Shown in pieces: positions 1 through 6,758 of a stretch of DNA of 19,012 nucleotides. Where the stretch lies: the NCBI GenBank assembly GCA_046727175.1, contig JBKPCD010000142.1:1-19012 (forward strand), given 5' to 3'. The first letter of the stretch is position 1. The number at the start of each line of letters is the position of its first letter. Source of the stretch: JBKPCD01 sp046727175 (GTDB lineage: Bacteria; Acidobacteriota; Vicinamibacteria; Vicinamibacterales; 2-12-FULL-66-21). A program made the position numbers and the translations under genes. The notes under the pieces are model-generated. The model was not told the DNA's origin, searched no databases, and was given only the letters and a program-made list of their open reading frames with translations.

Positions 1-32
1 TAATCACTGATGAATTGCACTCGCTCGTCCAT
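1..32 (-). CDS. IS481-type transposase, N-terminal codons only (runs off left edge)
   Basis: The minus strand opens with ATG at 32 and reads MDERVQFISD before leaving the window. From family memory, IS481-type integrase-core transposases often begin with MDER/MEER followed by a helix that leads into the first helix-turn-helix. A purine-rich ribosome binding site (GAGAGG) lies about 6 nt before the ATG. The call also rests on the duplicated terminal-type motifs just upstream (90-135). Only ten residues can be read, so whether the transposase is intact, and its exact family, cannot be decided here; another DDE transposase of similar layout is possible. Confidence 0.5.
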   Translation of the reverse strand, partial: MDERVQFISD

Positions 33-89
33 GGGCGACCTCTCTCGCCAGGGCATTGCACCTCCGTGTGCTTGGTTCCTGGCCGAAAA

Positions 90-135
90 GTGTTACCCAT
101 GTCGCCGGACAATTGTGTTACCCAGGTCGCCGGAC
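90..135. repeat. Two 21-bp direct repeats, probable insertion-sequence end
   Basis: The motif GTGTTACCCATGTCGCCGGA plus a final C occurs at 90-110 and again at 115-135 with a single difference (T to G in the middle), a period of 25 bp. It lies outside the transposase start codon, where the terminal repeat of the element should be. Duplicated GTGTTACCCATGT-like motifs are what I associate with ends of IS481-type elements. The outer boundary of the element is probably near 135-147, where the heptamer tract begins. Confidence 0.55.
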
Positions 136-146
136 CGTACCTGTCC

Positions 147-173
147 GGGATTAGGGATTAGGGATTAGGGATT
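147..173 (+). repeat. GGGATTA heptamer tandem repeat directly before a start codon
   Basis: Almost four units of GGGATTA run from 147 to 173, ending 3 nt before the ATG at 177. The four GGG runs (147, 154, 161, 168) are spaced by four-base loops on the coding strand, so DNA or RNA of this strand could fold into a G-quadruplex. The tract replaces the place where a ribosome binding site would be expected. Confidence 0.85.
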
Positions 174-176
174 CAA

Positions 177-1145
177 ATGAGGCCGCTTCACGAGCTCGTG
201 CCGGCTGTCCACTCTCCTTTTCACGCGGACGGCTCGATTGCGCCGGAGATCGTGCCGATCCAGGCGGCGTTTCTCGCCCAGAACGGCACCAGAACGGTGT
301 TCATCACCGGATCGACGGGCGAGTGTCACTCGCTCACGTGCGACGAAAGGCTGGTGCTGTATGACGCGTGGGCGCAGGCGGGTGCGGCGCACGGCCTCTC
401 GGTGATCGGTCACGTCGGCGGCAACTCGATCGAGGACGCGCGCGCGCTCGCACGCCGCGCGCGGGCGCTCGGGCTCGCGGCGATCAGCGCCCTCGCTCCG
501 TCGTACTTCAAGCCAGCCACGCTGTCCGATTTGATCGAGTGGTGCGCGGCCATCGCGGCTGAAGGGCCGGACTTGCCCTTCTACTACTACGACATTCCGA
601 CATTCACCGGCGTCCGCCTGCCGATGGACCGTTTCCTTCTCGAGGCTCCGGCACGCATACCCAACCTCGCCGGCATCAAGATTACGAATGGGGACCTTGT
701 CGCCTATCGTCGTGCGCTCGACGCCGCAGGCGATCGTTTCGATCTGCCGTGGGGCGTGGATGAGGCGCTGCTCGGGGCGCTTGCGACCGGCGCGCGCGGC
801 GGGGTGGGGTCGACCTACAACTGGGCGCCGAAGCTGTACATCGATCTGATGAATGCGGTCGCGCGCGGAGACCTCGCGGAAGCCCGACGCCTGCAATCGA
901 TATCGGTCACGATGGTCGATGCGATTTCAGCAACGGGGTTCACGGGCACGTCGAAGGCGCTGATGGGAAGGCTGGGCGTACCGGTCGGTCCCGCGCGTGC
1001 GCCGCTCACCAATCCGACGAGCGATCAAATCGACGCGCTCGTCACCCAACTCGAGGCACTCGGCTTCGGTGAGTGGGGCGCGCGACGCGCTCGAGGTCAA
1101 GAGAGTCGAACTGGAAGGCCGTTGCAACCGGAAACCAGGAGATGA
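177..1145 (+). CDS. N-acetylneuraminate lyase-like aldolase (DapA/NanA family)
   Basis: This is a class I, Schiff-base aldolase of the dihydrodipicolinate synthase/N-acetylneuraminate lyase superfamily, a cytoplasmic TIM barrel that cleaves or forms 2-keto acids with pyruvate. The family signature GSTGE lies at residues 45-49, the tyrosine preceding DIP is Y138, and the Schiff-base lysine is K168 in GIKITN. The YYYDIPTFTGV and GIKITNGDL stretches resemble N-acetylneuraminate lyases more than DapA; a related 2-keto-3-deoxy sugar acid aldolase cannot be excluded. The fold seems to end near residue 300 (GFGEWGA), and about 20 further residues look like read-through into non-coding sequence before the TGA. 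The start is the only one giving a complete barrel, but no ribosome binding site is visible because the GGGATTA tract occupies that position. It stands alone, with no sialic acid transporter or kinase beside it. Confidence 0.85.
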   Translation: MRPLHELVPAVHSPFHADGSIAPEIVPIQAAFLAQNGTRTVFITGSTGECHSLTCDERLVLYDAWAQAGAAHGLSVIGHVGGNSIEDARALARRARALGLAAISALAPSYFKPATLSDLIEWCAAIAAEGPDLPFYYYDIPTFTGVRLPMDRFLLEAPARIPNLAGIKITNGDLVAYRRALDAAGDRFDLPWGVDEALLGALATGARGGVGSTYNWAPKLYIDLMNAVARGDLAEARRLQSISVTMVDAISATGFTGTSKALMGRLGVPVGPARAPLTNPTSDQIDALVTQLEALGFGEWGARRARGQESRTGRPLQPETRR

Positions 1146-1656
1146 GGAGAACACAATGGTTGGTTCTTGGTGATCCAACCTCCTGGATTCCTGATCTCTT
1201 GTTGAAGGCTGTCGTCGACTAACCACTCGGACAGGCATGCCGACGGAAGGCTCGAAACCACGCGCGCGTTCCGCATAATCGTTGAGTTGCACATCCCCGT
1301 CAGCTTCGCACAAGTCATCAAGTCGTGGCGCGTGGTCCACTCGAACGACGGAAGTACGACGACGTCAGGTCCAGCACGAAGGAACGCAGTCGATCAACAC
1401 ACCAGAGGACGCCAAGGCCGTTGCATCGACCTGCAAGCCTGACGGAACAGTCCGCTCACCACGAATTCCGTCGAGCGAAACAGCCGCCGTTTGCCATCCA
1501 TCACTGGTCTGACGGAGCGCGATCATGACGGCTTCACCGGGACCAGCAGCCGCTGCCCATACTGCCGCTGCATCACCAACCATCGCCGCAATCATCCGAT
1601 CGAACCGCGACACGTACGCGTGCGAGCCCCGCTCAGGACGTCCGGGCGCACTTCGC

Positions 1657-1728
1657 GGCAGCTCGGTAGCTCGGGAGGTCGGTAGGTCGGTAGGTCGGCA
1701 GCTCGGTGGTTCGGTAGTTCGGTGGGCC
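1657..1728. repeat. Nine-unit 8-bp tandem repeat
   Basis: Nine consecutive 8-bp units follow GGYRGNTC, for example GGCAGCTC, GGTAGCTC, GGGAGGTC, GGTAGGTC twice, GGTGGTTC and GGTAGTTC, ending with GGTGGGCC. The units vary at positions 3-6 but keep strict spacing. There are no unique spacers, so it is not a CRISPR array. Scattered similar words (GGTGGCTCGG) continue to about 1830. Confidence 0.85.
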
Positions 1729-1885
1729 CGCTGACGTGCCGGTATTCGTGGTCCGGTGGTCAGGATTGGCTATCTTTCCTGCCGCGGGGCTCGTGGACGA
1801 CTCGGTGGCGCGGTGGCTCGGTCGCCGAGGCCGGCGCCGTGTCGTCACGAGACTTAGGTCTGGCTGCGACAAGCCTTGTTCGTTC

Positions 1886-1930
1886 CCGGGTTGCCCTCGA
1901 ACGCGGACAGGATGTGCGTATCGATGCACA
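1886..1930 (-). pseudogene. Possible remnant of a VapC-like PIN-domain toxin start
   Basis: On the minus strand this stretch reads LCIDTHILSAFEGNPG, which resembles the beginning of PIN-domain ribonuclease toxins, where the first catalytic aspartate sits in an [I/L]DT motif near the N-terminus. No further PIN motif (a central Glu or the later Asp pair) follows, no antitoxin gene lies upstream, and the frame closes soon after at 1854. If real it is only a fragment; chance similarity is quite possible. Confidence 0.25.
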
Positions 1931-2355
1931 GTGTGCTCGCCCGCGTCAGCCAACACGGGCATCGATTGCACGAAACGAGTAGAAGAACGAGGCGTTTTTG
2001 CTGGCTCTCGCGACGGTGTGGGTCTTGCACTCTTTGCTCGCGGCCGGGTAAGCCGGACGAGGGAAAGGCCGACACCATGCGTCTAGAGATTTCACAGGGA
2101 ACCCAGAGCGCCGAGCTTACCCGTTGCCATGCCGACCGTCAGACAACCGCGCAGATGGAGGTCTCGGCGCTGTGCGACCGCGTGCGCGAGCAGATCATCG
2201 GCGGCCTTCTCCCGCCTGACGAGGCGTATTGGTGGACGCGGATCGCAATCTGCGAGGCCGTGGCGGTGCTTGGACACGAGTCTGACGTGCAGGCCGTGGC
2301 ATCGTGCAATTGCTGATTGACGACCTCACAGGATTGGAGTCAATCGCGACGAGAG

Positions 2356-2383
2356 GCAATCAGCAGTCTGCAATCGGCAATCA
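2356..2383. repeat. Heptamer repeat (GCAATCN) at the end of the dead regulator gene
   Basis: Four 7-bp units, GCAATCA, GCAGTCT, GCAATCG and GCAATCA, run without gaps. The stop codon of the sigma-54 regulator remnant (complement of TCA at 2381-2383) lies in the last unit, so the array begins exactly where the coding sequence ends. Confidence 0.75.
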
Positions 2384-3358
2384 GTCGAGTCCGTACCGCC
2401 GCATGCGAACGTACAGCTGCTGACGCGTCAACCCGAGGGTCCTCGCAGCCTTCGACTTGTTGAATCGCGCGTGCTGAAGCGCCTGCTCGATCATCGCGCG
2501 CTCCATCGAGGACAAGTCGCCGGGCGGCGCCGGCCGCGCAGCGGCGGCGACGACGGCAGCCTCCGCCAACGTCGGTGCAACGGCCCGCGGCGCTACTTGC
2601 AACGATAGATGTTCCGCGGTTATCAAGCCACCCTCGCACAGAATCGCCGCAGGTTCGCGAATGTTGCGCAACTCTCTAGTCCCCTGGAACCGTGATGACT
2701 CACACAATTCCCGGGCGGGGCATCCCGCCTGGCTGCGTTGCTCATCCCTCACTTATGCCCAATAAACTCGCTCTTCGCGCCTTGCCATGCGGGCGCCGCG
2801 CTCCGGGACTTGTGCAAGTCATCACGGTTCCAGGGGACTAGCGTTGCCCGGCCAGTGATAGTCGATCAACAGCCGCCGAGCATCATGGGAGATACCGGCG
2901 GGCGGGCGTCCAATCCCTCGTCCAATCTCGGCGAGAAACGCTTCACTCAAGGGCAGAATGTCGGCGCGCCTGTCGCGTAACGGCGGCAGCTGGATGGCGA
3001 AGACATTCAGCCGGTAATACAAGTCCTCCCGAAAGTGGCCCTGACCGATGGCGCCGCAGATCGCGGTTGGTGGCGGCGACGATTCGCGCATCCGTTCGAA
3101 GCACGCGCGTGCCGCCCAACCTCTGGAACTCACGCTCCTGGAGGACACGCAGGAACTTGGCCTGGGCCGACGGGCTCATCTCCGCGACCTCGTCGCAAGG
3201 CCGACGACCAGCAATGCAGACGAGTCGGTCTCGGGCACCGGCAACGTGATTACCTGACGAGCGGCGCATCGTTCGCGGATGGCGTCGGCGAAGCCGGTAT
3301 AGAGCAACCGCGACTCGACGAGCCCCAGCGGATTCGGTTCGAGATCGGCCGCTGTCAT
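2381..3358 (-). pseudogene. Sigma-54-dependent transcriptional activator, broken
   Basis: Remains of an NtrC-type activator, a family that drives sigma-54 RNA polymerase through an AAA+ ATPase. Reading down the minus strand: the Walker B region DEVAEMSPSAQAKFLRVLQ (about 3198-3140) and the following IVAATNRDL are intact. Near 3051-3056 the frame shifts; FREDLYYRLNVF and the WPGN motif continue in another frame. A 158-bp element interrupts the next codons, and RELRNIREPAAILCEGG plus a C-terminal Fis-type helix-turn-helix (NKSKAARTLGLTRQQLY) end at 2381. Walker A and the GAFTGA loop are absent: the sequence before DEV joins a segment of unclear origin (ending ETDSSALLVVGL) that may be the old N-terminal region after a deletion. 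Truncation, frameshift and insertion together show it cannot work. Its former partner kinase is not in the window. Confidence 0.88.
2676..2841. mobile_element. 158-bp MITE-like element with CTAG target duplications
   Basis: The element spans 2680-2837 and is bounded on both sides by CTAG (2676-2679 and 2838-2841). Its 28-bp terminal inverted repeats (2680-2707 and 2810-2837, beginning TCCCCTGGAACCGTGATGAC) match at 26 of 28 positions, and weaker pairing continues about 12-15 bp inward. No open frame of note lies inside, so it would depend on a transposase encoded elsewhere. It sits in the sigma-54 regulator: removing the element and one CTAG restores GGCAACGCTAGAGAGTTGCG, reading G-N-A-R-E-L in frame. 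A 4-bp CTAG-like duplication is known for IS5-group transposases, but the family is not proven here. Confidence 0.88.
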
Positions 3359-3366
3359 TCGAAGAC

Positions 3367-4422
3367 GTGCATCCGAACGCGGCCGGAAGGAACCTGGAAG
3401 TCGAGCGGGCGTCCACGATACGCTGGGGAACCTATCATGCAGACGTCAACAACTTCGCGCCTCGCGTCGCCGCCATCTGGAATCCCCGAGGGAACGGTCG
3501 CACGAGCGTCCGCGCGGCCTGCGGCCTTTTCTACGATGCGTTGCCTGGGCAAGGGGACTTTTTTCAGAACGGCGTCATCGCGCCTCCATTTCAAACGGTG
3601 ACCGAGGTGAGCTTCCCGCTGCAGACGACCAGCGCTCACTTCGCGAATCCACTCGAAGGCATCGCGCGATCGGGCTTCCCGCCAGGGCTGATCTTCGTGG
3701 GCTGGGGTCCGGATTTCACGACACCGATCGTGCAGCATTTCAACGCGTCGCTCCAGCGACAGATTGGGAATTACTGGGGTCTCGAGGCTGGCTACGTTGG
3801 ATCTCGCGGGAGGCATCTGCCGATTTTCATGGAGATCAATCCGACAGTCCCGGTCCTCGCGCCGACGCCAGCCATCGGCCCGCGGATTTATCCCGCGTTC
3901 GGCCTGTTGCGACCCACGTTTTCGGTCGCCCGATCGTGGTACGACTCGCTCCAGACCAGCGCCCGCTTGCGATTGTGGCGTGGTTTCAACGTGCTCGCAT
4001 CGTACACGCTTGGTCACGCTGTCGATCACATCTCCGGGCTGAACATCGGGAGCGAGCCACGACCGATGTCGCCGGTGACCATCGGCGACGAGTCGACCTT
4101 CGAGGCCGCCCTCGCACGCGAGAAGGGTGACGCGCTGTTCGACGTGCTGCACCGTTTCGTCTTGAGCTTCGGCTACGAGCTGCCGCAGCTTCAATCGCGA
4201 ACGGCAACGGTCCGACTGATTCTCGGTGGATGGCAGGTAAACGGCATCGTGCAGGCACAGACGGGCTTCCCCTTGACCGTCAACGAACCGAACAACGTGT
4301 CGCTGACCTCGCTGACGAATCGACCCGACATGACGTGCGATCCGAATGCGCGAGGCGCACGGACGACCGCGCATCCTGAATGGGAAATGGGACATGGGAG
4401 ATGGAAAAGCCTAAAGCCATGA
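3367..4422 (+). pseudogene. Oar-like TonB-dependent receptor, internal/C-terminal fragment
   Basis: This frame carries the outer-membrane barrel part of the large Oar/carboxypeptidase-regulatory-domain TonB receptors expanded in Acidobacteriota. Recognisable stretches in order are NNFAPRVAAIWNPRGNGRTS followed by GLFYD, QHFNASLQRQIG, EAGYVGSRGRHLP, YDSLQTSARLRLWRGFNVL, SYTLGHAVDHISG, FDVLHRFVLSFGYELP and GGWQVNGIVQAQTGFPLTV. Full-length relatives have about 1000 residues with a signal peptide, an N-terminal regulatory domain and a plug; none is present upstream, where the sequence runs straight into the sigma-54 remnant. The C-terminus is also lost: similarity stops after TNRPDMTCDPN near 4350, and the frame then reads into a heptamer repeat and ends inside the next gene. 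The GTG at 3367 is just the first available start, not a true one. Confidence 0.88.
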
Positions 4423-4438
4423 GCCCAGAGCCTGAAGA
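4380..4438 (+). repeat. Two adjoining heptamer tracts (TGGGANA, then AAAGCCN) over a start region
   Basis: TGGGAAA, TGGGACA, TGGGAGA and a decayed fourth unit run from 4381 to about 4408, followed by AAAGCCT, AAAGCCA, TGAGCCC, AGAGCCT to about 4433, all with a 7-bp period. Together they cover every candidate start codon of the MFS gene (ATG at 4380, 4401 and 4419) and encode its first residues, MEKPKAMSPEPE. The GGG runs at 4382, 4389 and 4396 are on the coding strand. Confidence 0.7.
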
Positions 4439-5663
4439 CAACCCACGCTACGAGGGCTGGCGCGTCGCCGTCGCGTCTGGCGGCGGGATTTTCACCGCCT
4501 CGCTGCTCGTGTACACGTTCGGCATTTTCCTGAGACCGCTCTCGCAGGAGTTCGGCTGGTCTCGGGAAGCCGTCTCGTCGGCTTACGGGATCACGGCGGT
4601 CATGTCAGCGGCCTTCGCGGCTCCGCTGGGCTACCTGTTCGATCGTCTGGGCCCGCGGCGTATCCTCCTTCCCTGCGCAGTTCTCTTCGGCGCCCTCTTC
4701 GCATCGCTCGGACTGCTGACACGACACCTGTGGCATTTCTACGTGGTCTTCGCGCTGCTCGGGATTGTCGCGACGGGGATGTCGCCGATTGCATATGCGC
4801 GCGCGATCTCCAGCTGGTTCGAGCGCCGGCGTGGCATGGCGATCGCGGTTGCGATGTGCGGTGGAGCGCTTGGGGCCGTCGTTCACCCGCCAGTGGCCCA
4901 GGCACTGACTCGTTTGGCGGGCTGGCGGACGGCGTGTGTCATCCTCGGCGCGATTGCCGTGGGAGTCAGCGCGCCGATGCTCGCTCGCTTCGTTCGCGAA
5001 CGTCCGTCTGCGGAAACCGGCCACTCGGATGGCTCTGCAACTGGCGGAGTTTCGGTTCGTGACGGACTGCGGTCGCGCGTCTTCTGGATCCTGGTTGTCG
5101 TGCTCTTCGGCACGTCGATCGCGCAGAACGGTGCAATCGTGCACATGTTCGCGCTGCTCACGGATCGGGGCGTTCCGGCGAACAGCGCCGCGTTCTCCCT
5201 GTCGGCCCTGGGCGCGGCCGCGATTGCCGGCCGCCTCGCGACCGGCTGGCTGCTCGATCACTTCTTTGCGGCGCGCGTCGGGTTCGCCCTGCTGACGATC
5301 GCGGCGCTCGGGACATTTCTTCTCTCCAGTGCGGCGTCCCTGGCGACCGGCGTGGTGGCAGCCGTGCTCATCGGGTTCGGCGTTGGCGGCGAATCCGACG
5401 TCACTCCCTACCTGCTCTCGCGTTACTTCGGCCTCCGATCGTTTTCGCTGCTCTACGGCTTCACGTGGATCGCGACCGCGAGCGCAGGGGCCGCGGGGCC
5501 AATCCTGATGGGCCGGGCGTTCGATCTGACCGGATCGTACGAGATCCTTCTCGGCCGGATTTCAATCGGGATGGTCGCGATCGCCTCGCTGATGTTCGCG
5601 ATGCCGCGGTACGATTACCTCGAGAAACCGGAAACGGTTCTTCTGGGCCGGTCGCCGGGATAG
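4419..5663 (+). CDS. MFS transporter, monocarboxylate/oxalate-formate antiporter type
   Basis: An inner-membrane secondary transporter of the major facilitator superfamily with about 12 hydrophobic segments in 414 residues and a polar central loop (ERPSAETGHSDGS) separating the two halves. The loop between helices 2 and 3 holds the MFS signature as GYLFDRLGPRR, and SSWFERRRGMAIAVAMCGGALG after helix 4 is typical of the MCT/OFA-like group, whose usual substrates are small carboxylates; the substrate here is not determined. Three in-frame ATGs (4380, 4401, 4419) all lie in heptamer repeats. I chose 4419 because the conserved protein begins soon after it (NPRYEGWRV) and the earlier residues are repeat-encoded; 4401 is nearly as likely. 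The small membrane protein gene downstream begins within about 40 nt and may be co-transcribed. Confidence 0.88.
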   Translation: MSPEPEDNPRYEGWRVAVASGGGIFTASLLVYTFGIFLRPLSQEFGWSREAVSSAYGITAVMSAAFAAPLGYLFDRLGPRRILLPCAVLFGALFASLGLLTRHLWHFYVVFALLGIVATGMSPIAYARAISSWFERRRGMAIAVAMCGGALGAVVHPPVAQALTRLAGWRTACVILGAIAVGVSAPMLARFVRERPSAETGHSDGSATGGVSVRDGLRSRVFWILVVVLFGTSIAQNGAIVHMFALLTDRGVPANSAAFSLSALGAAAIAGRLATGWLLDHFFAARVGFALLTIAALGTFLLSSAASLATGVVAAVLIGFGVGGESDVTPYLLSRYFGLRSFSLLYGFTWIATASAGAAGPILMGRAFDLTGSYEILLGRISIGMVAIASLMFAMPRYDYLEKPETVLLGRSPG

Positions 5664-5704
5664 GGTTGCCGGCAGCAACTCGAATGACGAAGATCTCATC
5701 GGGC

Positions 5705-6151
5705 ATGATGACGTTCCACAAAAAGGTATTCCCGGCGATCTGGTTCGGGTTCCTGGGTTTGTTCCTGGTCGTGGGCACACTGACAAAGGCGAGCACGGAG
5801 AGCCCCCTTTTTCTGATCGTTCCGCTGATGATGGGATTCTTCGGTTTCATCCTCATGAAGAATCTCTTGTGGAACCTTGTCGACGAAGTGTGGGACTGCG
5901 GCGACTATCTCCTCATCCGGAATGGGGATGATGAGGAATCGATTCAGCTGTCGAACATCATGAACATCAGCGTCTCGACTGCCACGAACCCGCCACGCAT
6001 CACCCTGAGGCTGACGTACCCGAGCAGGTTCGGTAACGAGATTGCGTTTTCGCCGCTCATGAACTTCACGCTCAATCCGTTTGCGAAGAACCCGATCGCC
6101 GAGGATCTGATCGCCCGCGTCGATCGCGCACAATCAGGACGACCCGCGTGA
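5705..6151 (+). CDS. Small membrane protein with PH-like cytoplasmic domain, unknown function
   Basis: The 148-residue product starts MMTFHKKVFPAIWFGFLGLF and has two hydrophobic segments (about residues 9-27 and 38-56), followed by a soluble part. EVWDCGDYLLIRNGDDEES and the following beta-rich stretch are reminiscent of bacterial PH-like domains attached to two membrane helices; this resemblance is by pattern only. An upstream in-frame ATG at 5684 would add MTKISSG; I prefer 5705 because relatives I can recall begin at the KKVFP segment, but neither start has a strong ribosome binding site. It ends one base before the stop of the convergent PepSY-type gene. The same frame stays open far into the transporter gene upstream, but that part is a shadow. 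Confidence 0.65.
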   Translation: MMTFHKKVFPAIWFGFLGLFLVVGTLTKASTESPLFLIVPLMMGFFGFILMKNLLWNLVDEVWDCGDYLLIRNGDDEESIQLSNIMNISVSTATNPPRITLRLTYPSRFGNEIAFSPLMNFTLNPFAKNPIAEDLIARVDRAQSGRPA

Positions 6152-6152
6152 G

Positions 6153-6749
6153 TTACAAAAGAACCGTGAACAGCACAAACGACGCCATCCCGGAGAGAAT
6201 CGCAAGCAACCCCCAGCGCCGATGCCCCCCAAGCCCCCACCACATGTAAAGGCCCGACGCCACCCACAGAAGCATTCCGACGCAAACTGCGTCGACCATG
6301 ACGCTCCACGAGAGTTGCAGGAAGCCTTCCTGCTCGAAGCCGCCGCGCGCGTGCATCCCCGTGAGGAAGTGATCCCACCGAAACCGGCGATCCTCGACCG
6401 TCAACCGCTTCTGATCGATGAAGTACTTCAACTGGGTCGACTTCCAGAATGAGTACGAGTAGACGTTCACCTGCGTCGGGCTCTGTCGATACACACCGAA
6501 GCTCGTGCCTGCGTCTTTGAGAAGCCTGGCACCGAACCGTCTGAGCGCATCCGGGTCGTCCGGAACCCCAGTGTCGGGAGTGCGCTCGGATCGAAGCGTC
6601 CAGAGCGGAAGCCGCTTCGCCGCATCGAGCGCATCGAAGTATTGATTGTGCGCAAACGGGACCGACGAAACCGCATACATGAAGGACCACGGGAGGAGTG
6701 AGAGACCGAGGTAGAGGTGAAGACGCCTATTGAAATGAGCGCACGTCAT
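6153..6749 (-). CDS. PepSY-associated transmembrane protein (second of a tandem pair)
   Basis: A 198-residue inner-membrane protein built like the PepSY_TM family: an N-terminal helix starting RRLHLYLGLSLLPWSFMY, a periplasmic domain of about 120 residues, then helices with LLWVASGLYMWW and a final hydrophobic segment. Larger members are often linked to iron uptake or flavin-based electron transfer; this short version has no clear assigned reaction. The ATG at 6749 is preceded by AAGGCGAGG, a fair ribosome binding site, and lies only 9 nt after the stop of a paralogous gene, so the two are almost surely one operon. Conserved R-R-x-H and W-x-W segments are shared with the neighbour, but the middle domains have diverged strongly. 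Confidence 0.75.
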   Translation of the reverse strand: MTCAHFNRRLHLYLGLSLLPWSFMYAVSSVPFAHNQYFDALDAAKRLPLWTLRSERTPDTGVPDDPDALRRFGARLLKDAGTSFGVYRQSPTQVNVYSYSFWKSTQLKYFIDQKRLTVEDRRFRWDHFLTGMHARGGFEQEGFLQLSWSVMVDAVCVGMLLWVASGLYMWWGLGGHRRWGLLAILSGMASFVLFTVLL

Positions 6750-6758
6750 GCCTCGCCT

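Larger units (their letters stand above)
1146..2355. other. 1.2-kb stretch without a convincing gene
   Basis: No frame on either strand gives a recognisable complete protein. The stretch starts with an imperfect inverted repeat (CCAGGAG at 1135-1141 with CTCCTGG at 1180-1186, inside it GGTTGG at 1158-1163 with CCAACC at 1175-1180) that may end transcription of the aldolase gene, although no T-run follows. Short open frames at 1365-1613 (minus) and 2077-2316 (plus) have protein-like composition but match no family I know, and neither has a clear ribosome binding site. With the IS end on one side and two dead genes on the other, this is most likely eroded DNA. Confidence 0.6.

Noticed and set aside
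165..896. 243-codon minus-strand frame
   Set aside because: Opposite the aldolase gene, whose Schiff-base lysine and GSTGE motifs are clear; the minus product is low-complexity and charged.
1135..1200. Rho-independent terminator after the aldolase gene
   Set aside because: An inverted repeat is present (7-bp and 6-bp stems), but the stem is interrupted and no T-run follows, so only a possible structure is noted.
1365..1613. 82-codon minus-strand frame as a small gene
   Set aside because: Its composition is somewhat protein-like, but no family, ribosome binding site or neighbour supports it; it is left as part of the gene-free stretch.
1657..1728. CRISPR-like array
   Set aside because: Units are 8 bp, contiguous and degenerate, with no spacers of unique sequence and no cas genes nearby.
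2077..2316. Plus-strand frame starting MRLEISQGTQSAELTR as a small gene
   Set aside because: The middle (VREQIIGGLLPPDE) faintly recalls the start of GntR regulators, but the rest does not follow and no binding-domain motif can be seen.
3355..4395. Long open frame of 346 codons on the minus strand
   Set aside because: It lies opposite the TonB receptor remnant, whose plus-strand translation has clear family motifs; the minus product is Arg/His-rich, with no domain, typical of a shadow frame in GC-rich DNA.
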